From: Hyposmocoma kahamanoa
Lineage: Eukaryota; Arthropoda; Insecta; Lepidoptera; Cosmopterigidae
Assembly (NCBI RefSeq): GCF_003589595.1
Contig: NW_020654080.1
Coordinates: 234,604-298,603 of the forward strand
Direction: 5' to 3'
Length of the DNA stretch: 64,000 nucleotides
Shown: one piece after another, positions 14,186 through 25,406 of the stretch
How positions within the stretch are numbered: the first letter of the stretch is position 1
Layout of the letters: every line of letters starts with the position of its first letter
Notes under the pieces: model-generated
What the model was told of the DNA's origin: nothing
Databases searched by the model: none
Seen by the model: only the letters and a program-made list of their open reading frames with translations
Program-made: the position numbers and the translations under genes

Positions 14186-17100
14186 GTCCTCGGTGGTGAT
14201 AGTGCCAACGGTGTACTCTTCGTCGCCAGTGGCAAACGACTGATTCCCTACGCACAAAGCGGCCCCGTGACTCGGCTGACCTTTGATGATAACGGCCGTC
14301 CGCGCCGCACGAGGCTTGCAAACAACAATTAAGTCTCGAACGGCTCCTTTCAAAGTTCATTGTCGGAGGATGCTTAGTGAATAAAAACCCAAACATTACC
14401 CTACAATCAACAAAATTGACCAAGATGACGACAGTCGAGAGGAAAATTAGTGTGACCTCCTTACATCGTCGTCCCACCTTTTTATTGCCTTTCTCCGGTT
14501 CCTGGCCACTCGTATTTAAATTTTGAATTTCCATAGTTCTTTTGCCTCGCATTCTGATTTTGTTTCGTTCTATCATCGCTCCTTGGTCACTCCCTGCTCG
14601 ATCGCGGCAGCGCACACGACTTCACTTCTTATTTTTTGAGCCGTTTAACATTTTTAAAGATCATAAATATTGTTAAAACCGGAATAAATATTTATAAAAC
14701 TGGAATTATTACCACTTCTTATAAACCCTCTCGAACTCTGAACGTCAAACTCACTAAGCGAGATCTGCGGTTGACTGAACATCCCAAGCGGCTACATTAT
14801 AATCGACAGGACGTGCTTAAGCGGTGCCAGTCCACCAACAGCATCAGCACGCTCACAGTAGTATAAAATAAAAACACTCAATACGATAAGTAGTTTAATA
14901 TGAACATAATATACAATGCCGTTGTTTATTTATAAAAGCAGGTAAAAACTAAGACATTACACCATAAGATAAAATTGTAATTTATTCTTCAACATATATA
15001 CCTATATATAGTTAATAAAGTTGTTATTGAGTACAGTAAATCGTTTAAGAAAACCTAGATAGGAGCCAGCCTGCTCAAATGTGCAGGAGAAACTCACATT
15101 TTGCAAATTCAGTGTATATAGGGTAACAAAACTAACAAATCGTGATCTCACACAAATAGCTTAACGCACCTGAACGTGGTTGGACAATATGAGGTAAATA
15201 ATAAGTATAAACATATGTTCAGTCATTTCATTGTGTATTAAAAAATGCATTAAAATGTATGAAGTGCAGTGACTAAGCTGTACTGACGGTTGCACGGATT
15301 ATCGCTTTAATAGATATCTTTGAGTGGCTTAGTCCAGCGTGCTCATAATCGAGTTTACAAAATTTTACAACTCGGGTAATAAGTCGTGAATTAGTCTGTT
15401 CTAGTCGCAAAAAGGCCCTATTACTCGGACCGCCCTCTTCAAGTCACAAGGCTTTTACTGTCCACCTTTTGAGACAGCACCACTTTTCAGTTTCAAGTAC
15501 CACAAGAGCTAGTTCAATTGACTGCATGCACAAAATCTCGTGAATTAGTTTTTTTTAATAAAAACGTAAGTGGGCAATTGACTTCAATCTCACCTGATGG
15601 AAAGTGACGATGAGGTCTACGATGGATCACGCACACTTAAATAATACCTATTCATTCTCGCCTTGGACGATACGAAAGGAGACGCGTCGATTAGTTGTGT
15701 ACGATTATTGATCAGACTTGATTGAGTAACGAATAATAGTTCTGATTTCCGTCCATTTCAGCTCAATTGACAAGGGTCGGGGTCTTGTTGCAAAAACTGC
15801 CATGGTTTGTACAATGCTGCTTAGAGAAGCAGGTTATATCCAGCCAACCATTTAAGAATAATTAATTTACATTTTTCCTATATATCTATGGTTGCAAAAT
15901 GTTGTTTTCGTTTAGTGTGGCAAGGCCAGTCATTAGGGAATATATCTATTATAAATAAACATTTAGAATCGTAGAAAAACTTGAACATGTCGCATTATTA
16001 TGTTAAAATGGCGAACAAATGAATGGAAATGCATTTTATTTAAAATTGGAACAAAAAATACTAAAAGTGACGGATATTTTTTCGAAATAATTTGAATTTG
16101 CATAAGTCGTGCACATGAGCAACCTCAGAAAAAACAAGTGGGAATGGAGCCCCTCCTTCGCCACAAATTCTTTATTCCGTATATTTTTTCTATGTGATAG
16201 TAGCTAACAGTAAACCACCCTTGTAATGTCAAACAGTACACTAAATTTCCTTTTGACCTCACTAGTCAAATTTTAAAAACTCGTATTATGGTCACACCGG
16301 AACAACACGCGATATGTGTTAGTGACTTGGTTGCAAATATATAAACACTTGCTCAAGCGGCGGGAACGATATTGAAGCACAGAGCGCCGACGACGTATGT
16401 ATACCTCATTGTCTCCATTGCGCAGTAATTACCTAGTACGGCGGAGAGCGACGATAGTCGCGGCGCTCTGCGCGCTGGTCGCGCGATACAAACACAGCGA
16501 AGTCATGCGGTTAGTGCAACTAAATATGAGACAAATCCATTTACGGCCTCTACAAACTACGTAATACGTAAAAAATCAATTCCCGCTATATAACTCATTA
16601 CAAAATACACAGACTGAATAACAATAACACGGTTCAGTTTCCAATCAAAGCTGAGACTACGCCTAAAGGAAGCCGTGGGCCGATCGCCGAAGCACTTCGC
16701 ATTACTCCGCCGGTCGTAAAACGAAGTTCTATAAGCATTTACATCACTTAAGCTAAAATTATTTAATCTCCAAAGCATTTTATGATCCTTACTACAAAAT
16801 ATATCTCCATGCGATGTTTAGGTGACAAAATAAGGCTATGTTCGTAAATAATGTGCAACATAACTACGAACAGAAAAGTTATGACTCGATAAATTAATTA
16901 ATTTACTGTTGGGTTACGATTGCAACAAATCAATTTGTATCCGAGGCGTCGAAAGCGAGAAAAAATACTATCTACACGGGGGTCCACATTGCTTTTTTGC
17001 TAAATCATTTTCATTTTCTTGTTACAGAAAAAAAAATACATTTTTCGTGGTGCCTGTGCAGTATTATAATTACAAATGGAAATAAATTTAATAGCCACGT

Positions 17101-18884
17101 ATACATTCCAGTTGTTGCTCCGTTAGTCTATTCTATTAACAAAATGTTTCGTCGATATAAAAATCACAAATGAATAAACAACTTTTTGAACGGAGCTGCA
17201 ACCGCGCCTTACATCTTTACGCAACAAACAGTACACAAGTTCCAACAAAATTGACACCAAGAATTTAATCAGGATTAATTTAAGTTTGAGATATTTCTTA
17301 TCCTATTTTAGCGTAATCCTTAGACTATGAGGTCGTGTGGGCTGTGCCTTTTTTATTACAAACGTTTTGCACCCCAATTATTATGCGACTAGACGATTCG
17401 AATATATATTTAATATAATAGGGACACAGCTTTAGGGTTGGGCCCCACTTGGGCGCGCTTCGTAGCACCTATTCGTAGCGTCGTACCAGTCAAAGTCTTT
17501 GTCATACGGTATACCACAACATAGCCACAGTATAACAAACAAACAGTAGGTATAGTTACTCCATACATACTTTCAATGGCCGTTAGCAAAATTAATACGC
17601 ATATAATAAATAATAATAATAACAATAACAAATTTATTGATTTCTCATCACAATACAAAAAGTGCTATATGAACTATTCTACAGATATTGTGTGGAGACT
17701 GATACCTAAACTAAACTCAAGCCCTGTATTTCAGGACGCCAGGTCTCCATACCCCTTGGGAATAATAATATTTTAAAGTACTTTCGCAAGACGATAACAG
17801 CGAGATAAACAAATAATAACTTTAATTAATTTTACAAGAAAAAATACTGTTAAACTTAAGTGTTGGTATAGTATATACTACTACAAATATTAATAAAGGC
17901 ATTTAATAAACTATTTGGCCTCAGCCCTGACAGCTATTTTATTATATTTTTAAAATGCACGGATTCTTCATTGAAACCATTTTTTTGTGGTAGAATGTCA
18001 TAAAATTTAATGCTCTGCTCATCTTTTGACTACTGTTATATTTATACTGTGGCGCGTAACGCCATAGCGTTACTGTTTTAGCAACGCTAACTCGCTACGG
18101 TGTATGTGATCGCTTGCGTACCTAATAGCATCGATCGACGGCGCTGAGCCGTACGACCACAGCAACGTGTGCTGCCAATGCTGCGGAGCATTATAAATAC
18201 GTTTAGTACGGGAACGATGCAGACGCGTGCGAACTAGTGGGGTCCAACTCTCAGTTTTACATAAAAGTCGAGATTTGAAAGCCAACGAGAGTCGAGTTTA
18301 AAGTTGTCTCATTGTTTGTACATTCCTCCACAGCCAAGTATTATACTAGCTATGTACATATACCTACAGAGATGCCTTTAATTGGCAATAGCTTTTTACC
18401 CGAGTTTGATGGGGTTTGTACGTGAAAAAAGGACTCGTCAGTGATTGGACCTTTGTCACTAGTTTAAACAGACAAGAGATTCTCGCCATCAACGAAACAA
18501 ATAACTGCTGATGTCAATTTGTGTATTCACTAAGGGTAGTTTTGCCAAGCTAATACAAAATAGACACTTCGATGCGCGTCTACAGTCGTCATTAGCGACG
18601 CGCTCTTGGCTTTGACACTCGGTATAACTTGCCCAACCGTAACATTGAAATACCCAGAAAACGGTCCCGTACACCCCGCAAACATACCATACTACTTACA
18701 CCAAATTACAAGTATCTAACATGTTCATTGACGACAGCTTCCCTGACCGCGAAACAAGAGAGATGGTGACGAAGCGACAAACGGCAGCGTTAAGCCGGTT
18801 ATAGACCCAGAACGGGCCATCGTCCAGGAATAAGCTCGTTTGCTGTGTGGACCTGCAGGCGGCGGGGGCGGGGGCGGGGGCGGT
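14186..18884. other. Intergenic region between nuclease and Rab10, no recognisable gene
   Basis: The first few hundred bases should hold the nuclease promoter and 5' untranslated region. An unassigned plus-strand frame ends at 14866 (separate entry). GC-richer patches at 16360-16510 and 18060-18250 have no long frame. An AT-rich stretch with AAT and AAC microsatellites lies at 17600-17640. I recognise no RNA gene or known transposon here. Confidence 0.5.
14636..14866 (+). other. Orphan open frame, possible terminal exon
   Basis: A plus-strand frame ends KLTKRDLRLTEHPKRLHYNR, then QDVLKRCQSTNSISTLTVV and a stop. AATAAAA follows within 10 bases. The last residues fit a class I PDZ-binding end (T-V-V). 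Codon use in the last 40 codons looks coding-like, but there is no good acceptor and no partner exon that I can find. It could be a 3' exon, a retrocopy or chance. Confidence 0.2.
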
Positions 18885-21800
18885 CTACGTGGAGCAGCAG
18901 GCGCGGGTGGGCGGCGCGCGCGACGGGCGGCGCTCCACGGCGATGCGCGAGTGGTCGGCGTCGGCCTCGCGGCCCGCCGTCTTGTCCAGGATGGCCTCGG
19001 CCAGCTCGTTGAAGGCGCGGTCGATGTTGATGTTGGCCTTGGCCGATGTCTCCATGAACCGGATGCCGTGCTCGCGCGCTATCTGCGCACAACAACCGAA
19101 CACCGGCTTAAGTATTCCAATCAAACTTTTGCTAAAGTGTACATACATGTTATAATATTGTAGGTAACTTTGCTACATGTTTGCACAATGCTGTCGGTCT
19201 TGGCTCTGAACTGTAATAAGTGGTGGTTACACAGATCTGAAGGGCACTGCCACTGCGCCCGTCACCCTGAGACACAAGTTGACAAGTCCCATATACTTGT
19301 AATTTCACCAGCGCCCTTACCCTTCAAAATCAGAACACAGTAATGCTGACATTAAATGAATACGAATATGAAAGTCAGGTCAAGGTGAATCTCATTACAA
19401 ATGGGGAAATTGATGGTATCATTGGAACACAATTATAATACCTGTGAGAGTTTATAAGATCTGACAGATGGGAACAATCCTCCTGCACCTGCTTTATTCT
19501 GTGGTATGTATTTGTACTATTTATAATATATATTAATTTGCTACAGCAAGTGTTATACGGCATTCTGTAGGGGTGGTCATTTTTACAATAATGGTGTAGG
19601 CGACAGATCTTTTTTATACACATAGATATCTTTTACTTCTTTTTTTATTTAATTTTTATACTTGGAATTAGTTTTGTTTTTTTTGTATTTTGAATTACAT
19701 TTTTGTTTCATTGCTTTTTGGTTCGCGGTGTGCTCTGTGTTTTGAAATTATTATAAAATTTTATAAAAAAAGAAGTAAAAAATATTTATATGTATAAAAA
19801 AGATCTGTCGCCAACAAATGGATAATGCATTAAGTACACTGACCTACCAACGAATAACAAGTGTCCGCACCTATAGGGCGTTAAAATCACATACAGGGCG
19901 TCAATCGCGCAACAGTCTTCGTTTGTTCGACGTTCGCGGTTGTCAATCTTGCAGTACTATATAAAAATAACTTGTAAAAATTGCTGCAGTAAAGTGTAAA
20001 AACAGGATTTTGTGTAAAAACAGGACATATTATCACTAAACAAATATATTGTGTTATCATAGTTATCATTTAAGTGTTATTTTGTACACTTGTATAGTAT
20101 TTAATTTATATATAAATGAATCGTAAATATAAATACAAAAGCAAACATAATAATCAAATAGCTAACTGTCCTTTTTCTACACACTGCATGCGCAAAATGT
20201 GGAAAGAGATCCATTACGTCAATTTCAAGAACCATATAAACTTCTTGGCCATTTTCAAACTTGTTCAAACCACAAGTAATTGAAATATTTAGAAGAAAGA
20301 AACTATAGAGTCGCTCTGATTTTAATCTTATTTTTAAAATGATTTTTTATTAAACATTAGCAATAACTAACAAAATATTGTTGTACTCGTTTTACGGTTT
20401 GTTATTACCTATCAAAAGTCAGATGAGAGAATGTATTTACATTTGCTCTAAACAACGTTAGCTTGAATTTTCATAATGTCAAATGTATTTAGGAATATTT
20501 ATTTATATTTATTTTTTTAGGAATAGTACAAAATAAAAGCTAATATTGTATCGAGTTCTTAGGTTTTCGCAATTGTTACACATAGGAAATGAAACTATTT
20601 TTCCGGATTTAAATCCAAGCTAATATTGTGTTTGTGAAAAGCATCAAAATTACTTGAAAGCGTAACGGATTTATTATAAATCGGTTTTTGGAATTACGGA
20701 TATTTGAGTTTACGTTTAATTGGAATATCGGTACATTTCTTAAAGTACACACTTATTTCAACATTTGTATGTATGTATGTCCAACTCTTTATTATTTCTT
20801 TAAGTCAATTTGTACAAAATTCGACATAATAATGTATAAAAATGAATTAATACTCACAATAAAGGTGCTCCATTACACTCGTGTTCAAGTAATTTTCAGT
20901 CAAAGCTAAATATGGTGCATTTTGTTAAGTTTCTAGAAACTGAATATGGTGTTTTTGGGCCCTTAAATTGTTGCAAGCAAAATTAGGCAGTACTGCATTG
21001 ACGTTACAATTTACATGAAATGTTTTAGTTATTTTTATATTTCGTTATGTGTCACTTATGTTTGTATCGGTTAACTACGGACATATTTTTCGTAGTTTTT
21101 GTATTAGACCCGACGTCCATTTTTTGGTAGCTCAATGATTAAGTAGCAGTAGAACTCCTTCCTAATACCATAATAAAACCTAAGAACTCGATAAGTAGAA
21201 CTACTTGTTAAAGGTTTGGTCTAGAGAATTACTACCACCTGGGTTCGTCCAGAGAACCTTACCTTTTTCTGCCGTCAAGCAGTGATGTGTGATTGATGTG
21301 AGTGATCATTACTGTGTTTAGGTTTTGAAGGGCAAGGGTGCTGGTGAAATTACAGGCATATGGGACTTGTCAACTCATGTCTCAGGGTGACAGGCACAGT
21401 GCCAGTGTCCCTCATATATTTGCGATTTTAGCTCTGAGTCAACTGCTATGTCACTTATATCCTGGTGCACGACTTGTTTGTCCTGTCACTTCTTATACGC
21501 AATATGTAACTCATTAATGACCAACAATCTAAACTGTTGTTGTTACCCTGTTATTATGCTGTTCCGTCATGTGAACTAGCAAGAATGCAATAGCAATAGC
21601 TGTGAGAAATGGCACTGCATGAATTCTTCCAAGATACTACGATTTGCAAATTTAACAATTGTAGTCTTTCAGTGCACAACATAAAGTTCTTTGTTATAAT
21701 TACTAATACAAAGATCAGAAAAAACACTCAGAAAAAATTCCTTCGATCCGGTCGGATACGAACCGACGTCTTCTTGCATACCGTGTCAGACGCTATACCT

Positions 21801-24244
21801 ACTAAGCCACGGAACGAGCCAACGGACCTCACTTGCGTCGTGGTCTTTCAACGACTTTTTAGTCGTAGCGCCATCTATGAGAAATCTATGACAGATTTAT
21901 CACCCAGTTAGTACCTTTACAGCTACCAGTCCTGGCGATTAAAAGAAGAAGAAAATTCCTTTTAAAAAGGAATTTTTTCTGAGTGATTTTTCTGAGTGTT
22001 CGATCTTTGTATTAATAATTATAACAAATTAGTGGAGTAATTTCACAAAAAAAAAAAAATTGAATATCAATTCAATAAAAATTTAATTAATAAAGTTCTT
22101 TTCTCTAATTTTTATAAGTCACATATTTGAAACTACAATTATTGTGCGGTATGTTATTGGAATATTGTTGACTTTAATATTTGACATTGCCAGGCAGTTA
22201 ATAACGATCAATGTAAATACAACTGGTGCCTAAAACAGCCATTTTGTTTTGGTTTGTTGGTTCTTATTCTTTTGTCATTGGTTCTTGTCAACAATATTAC
22301 TACAGTAACAGATTTGTTTTCATTGCGTTAGTGCCATTATCCGCAATTGAACCATAAATAACAGGTTACACAATCAGTGTTGCCAGGGCCCTTGAGTAGA
22401 AAATTACATTTCATGAATTAATTGCTTCAGGTTTGTAAAGTCATGTTAATAAAAATGAAAGTAAATTAAGTTGCTACTCCACAAACCCAGTGGAGGTTAA
22501 ATCGTGCAAACTAGCTACACTTGTTGATGAATACTTCTTCATGCATGATTTTCCCACCCTTCCTAAACAGTCTTCTTTACTTTACACCTAGTTACATACA
22601 TGCCAGCACAACATAAACCAAATATAAGTAACTGCTTCCATAATATGTAGTAAACTTTCAGTATGAATGATTTCAATCAAAGTTCCTCTTGACTGAATCA
22701 CATGGCTACAAACAGACGCGTATTCATCGCGTTAACGCCGCGTGCTAATTGATGCCTCATTTTGCTTATTACGACATCGGGGCACACCTCAATTCTAAGC
22801 TTTCATATGATATTTGTTGTTTCCAGTGCCATTTCTGCATATTTGCAAGTGAAACTAGGAAATTTTGTATTTTGTATCAACCTGGGAACTGAAAACCTAT
22901 TTAAGCATACTATGGCTTGAAACAGTGTATATGACCAATTATACTATATAAACAATCTCTATCTTATAATGTTGGGCCAGTATATATAGTACACAAACTT
23001 TTTCTCTTCCATGCGGGCATGCATGATAGTGAAGTAATCATAATTTATTGTTTGTTGTTGTTGTAACACATATAAGACCCCTTTATCAACACTTGTCATT
23101 TTCTTTCAATAATTGACTCAATACATCAACCCAACATTCCAAGAATAAATTTAAAAAAAACATTGTCATCTAAATAAAGTAGATGTTGAACATTTTGTTA
23201 TACCATTATTAACATTTTCTTTGAATTTTATTGTTGAATTTTGTGACGTGAATGACGCACACATGCAGTGATAATGGTGTTTTTCACCTTCGGCTATTTC
23301 CACCGAGCCGAATGCGCATTCCTGAGCTTTCGGTTGTCAAGTAAATGGTGTTACTTATTTATTTATTCAAAAGTAACAGCAATTACATTTACTATAAATT
23401 CTTAATAATATTTTAAATAATGTAATCGCTACAGTTTCAAAGAATTGGAAGGTAAAACTTTTGTAAATTATGATGATGCCCTGTACTAAGACAAAAGAAA
23501 CATGAAGTACTGACCGCTTCTCCTCTCTCCTTACTGACAACTCTCTTCTCTTCCATGTCACACTTGTTGCCCAGGATCATCTTCTCCACATCCTCATTGG
23601 CATGCTGAAAGTATCACATTCAAAGAGATACATTAAGTGTGGTCTAAAATTAGTGACAGATGTACTGCGCATGCTGCATCATCCCTTACCTCATCTATAT
23701 TTCTTAGCCACTTGACAATGTCATCAAATGTTTTTTCATTTGTTATGTCATACACGAGCATGATGCCCATCGCGCCTCGGTAGTAAGATGTGGTGATGGT
23801 GTGGAAGCGCTCTTGCCCTGCTGTGTCCCAGATTTGCAGCTTGATCTTCTTGCCTCGCAGCTCCACTGTTTTGATTTTGAAATCAATGCCTATCGACAAT
23901 GTCAGCGCCGTTAGTGGATCTAGTTTTAAGTTATAGAGATAATGCAACATCCCCAATAAGCTTATATTAAGATTGAACATTGATTATAATTGTCGTATCA
24001 CGTACAAAAGATTCAGAGACTTGTGAAATTCATTAAGTATCAAACGGAAGCAAAGAAATATTGTTTTGCATTTTTACTATTCTCAGGAACAAGTAAAATG
24101 TAAAAGATATTCCTTACCGATAGTAGATATAAATGTTGTTGTAAAGTGGTTATCTGAGAATCTGAACAGTATGCATGTCTTCCCTACACCGGAATCGCCG
24201 ATTAGCAGTAATTTGAACAGCAAGTCGTATGTTTTCTTGGCCAT
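18885..24244 (-). CDS. Rab10: Small GTPase Rab10
   Basis: Rab10 directs exocytic and basolateral vesicle traffic on Golgi and recycling membranes. Exons on the minus strand: 24244-24118, 23889-23690, 23604-23515, 19082-18885. All are GT/AG with matching phases and give 204 residues (human 200). Nucleotide-binding motifs are intact: GDSGVGKT at 16-23, DTAGQE at 64-69, NKCD at 122-125, ETSAK at 150-154. Rab10 rather than Rab8 is indicated by [39 protein letters not shown] and REHGIRF. The Thr in RFHT (residue 73) corresponds to the LRRK2-phosphorylated Thr of human Rab10. The C-terminus ends ACCST, a CCXX-type double-Cys end fit for geranylgeranylation. The last exon is far more GC-rich than the first three. 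The 4.4-kb intron 3 is full of repeats. Confidence 0.96.
19228..19352 (-). repeat. Dispersed Metulj-like SINE fragment
   Basis: The minus-strand reading contains the block for AGGGGCACTGCCACTGCGCC and GTGACAAGTCCCAT-like sequence shared with 21139-21445, 38290-38520, 43920-44165 and 52078-52195. The phrase GGTTTTGAAGGGTAAGGGTG and the following GAATTACAGGCA are typical of the widespread lepidopteran Metulj-type repeats. The family name is from memory. Confidence 0.7.
19594..19818. repeat. About 220-bp hairpin MITE-like element in Rab10 intron 3
   Basis: The left arm GGCGACAGATCTTTTTTATA (from 19600) pairs with TATAAAAAAGATCTGTCGCC (to 19813). Pairing continues inwards through TTTTACTTCTTTTTTTAT against AAAAAAAGAAGTAAAAAA. 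Arms are about 65-70 bp with an AT-rich centre. There is no coding capacity. Confidence 0.8.
20110..21143 (+). repeat. About 1-kb dispersed non-coding repeat, copy 1
   Basis: This segment is the inverted counterpart of 27742-28675. Shared landmarks are AGCTAACTGTCCTTTTTCTA, TCGTTTTACGG, the block around GGGCCCTTAAATTG followed by TTGCAAGCAAAATTAGGC, and the end TTTTTGTATTAGACC. I see no coding capacity. A 67-bp hairpin-family arm is inserted at 20550-20616. Copy 2 lies in SA intron 3. Confidence 0.85.
20550..20616. repeat. Hairpin-family single arm with 13-bp target duplication
   Basis: The duplication AAGCTAATATTGT lies at 20537-20549 and 20617-20629. Between them is one arm of the hairpin family (GAGTTCTTAGGTTTTCGC, then GAAACTATTTTTCCGG), as in 45102-45170, but without the mirrored arm. 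It interrupts the 1-kb repeat that contains it. Confidence 0.88.
21139..21445 (+). repeat. Metulj-like SINE copy
   Basis: It reads GTAGAACTCCTT, then TTCTGCCGTCAAGCAG, GGTTTTGAAGGGCAAGGGTG, GAAATTACAGGCATATGGGA, CTTGTCAACTCATG and CAGTGTCCCTCA. The closest relatives are 38290-38520 in the same orientation and 43920-44165 in the inverse. It lies within Rab10 intron 3. Confidence 0.75.
21690..22085. repeat. tRNA-derived inverted-repeat SINE, copy 3
   Basis: This is the fullest copy. The left outer arm and the tRNA-like body on the minus strand lie at 21738-21810 (box A-like with CTTAGTAGG, box B GGTTCGTATCC). A middle GCGCCATCTATGAGAAATC follows. The right arm, 21955-22080, mirrors the left outer sequence and extends through TTAGTGGAGTAATTTCACA. 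It sits in Rab10 intron 3. Confidence 0.85.
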
Positions 24245-24485
24245 TTTAGAGGTATAAAAAGCAAAAAGATAGAAATAAAACTAAAATCATCCGATCCGAA
24301 ACGTGACAGCGAAGAATGGTGTTGCTATAGGCAAAAAAATTATGATGTCATTGAACTTGAACTTTGCATTCCGATAAATATAAATTACAAATAGCGGAAA
24401 AACAGATATTTTTTTGAAAAATTGGCAAAATTGGAAAAATATAAAACCCAAGACTAGTGTTGTGTAGTACGTATAGAAATATCTT

Positions 24486-24690
24486 TTCAATAATTATTAA
24501 TACAAAGATCGGACACTTACAAAAAATTCCTTCGATGCGACTGGATACGAACCAATGTCTTCCAGTAAACCGTGACAAACGCTATGCCAACTAAGTCATG
24601 GAACATATTTGCAGACGTTACGAATTTTTCCGAAATTTCGAAAGGAATTTTTTGTAAGTGTTCGATTTTTGTATTAATAAATTATAGATC
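24486..24690. repeat. tRNA-derived inverted-repeat SINE, copy 4, upstream of Rab10
   Basis: A diverged, compact copy. It opens TAATTATTAATACAAAGATC and closes with the mirror TTTTTGTATTAATAAATTAT. A degraded tRNA-like body lies between. It is about 240 bp upstream of the Rab10 start codon, within the likely divergent promoter region shared with SA. Confidence 0.75.
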
Positions 24691-24699
24691 TGTTATCTT

Positions 24700-24790
24700 A
24701 GTCTTGCCGGTCTACCTGGTGGCGGCCTACACACTGAGCGTCGTCCGGTGCGCGGTCGCCATTGAAGAACCCTTCTGCCTCAACGGCCAT
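24700..24790 (-). mobile_element. RTE-like LINE 3'-end fragment
   Basis: The minus-strand translation gives VLQWRPRTGRRSV followed by RPPPG. This resembles the GRP-rich C-terminal end (WRPRTGRRSVGRPPTRW-like) common to RTE-clade LINEs of Lepidoptera. Only about 30 codons remain. Confidence 0.55.
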
Positions 24791-25406
24791 CGACTCTCGT
24801 AGCTATGTGCCCTGCGCCCCGCCCCGGCCACTGCCACTTCAACACACACACACCACACACAGCATCCAAAAATAAAATGAAATTACGAAGACTTGGCTGT
24901 ATGGTATCAAACCTTTACCTTTTCCTTTTTTACGGAAAGAATGGTAAAAAAAGGGTAAAAACAAAAACAACAATATTATTGGCTAGCTGAAGCCAATGAT
25001 GGAAAAAATAAAGGCTAAAGCTGATTTTTTAGCGCACTTACTGTTTTTATTTTTTGTTGTTTAGGTATATCTTTTACAGATAAAATTTTTAATTAAAAAA
25101 CGAAGTTAAAAAATGTTACTTTTGTTGCAAAGTAATTTTTGACTTCGACTCAATTAAGGGCTCTGGCTTTCAGTATGTATCAAAGTACTCTTTGGGTTCT
25201 GGTAACACTGGTTACAATGGCTGCTTCGTTGCGCGCGTCGTTTTCTTTCTTTTCTACCTAAAATTGTGATTCGTACTTGAGTGCTAGGTTGTTAATCGAT
25301 ATCGATTCACTGCGGAAAAATTTTCACAAATCAGTGGCTTTTCAAATAATGTGAAACTTAAAAACATTTTTCGTTTTCTTCTCGGTGTTTGTGTCTTAAC
25401 GTTAGG

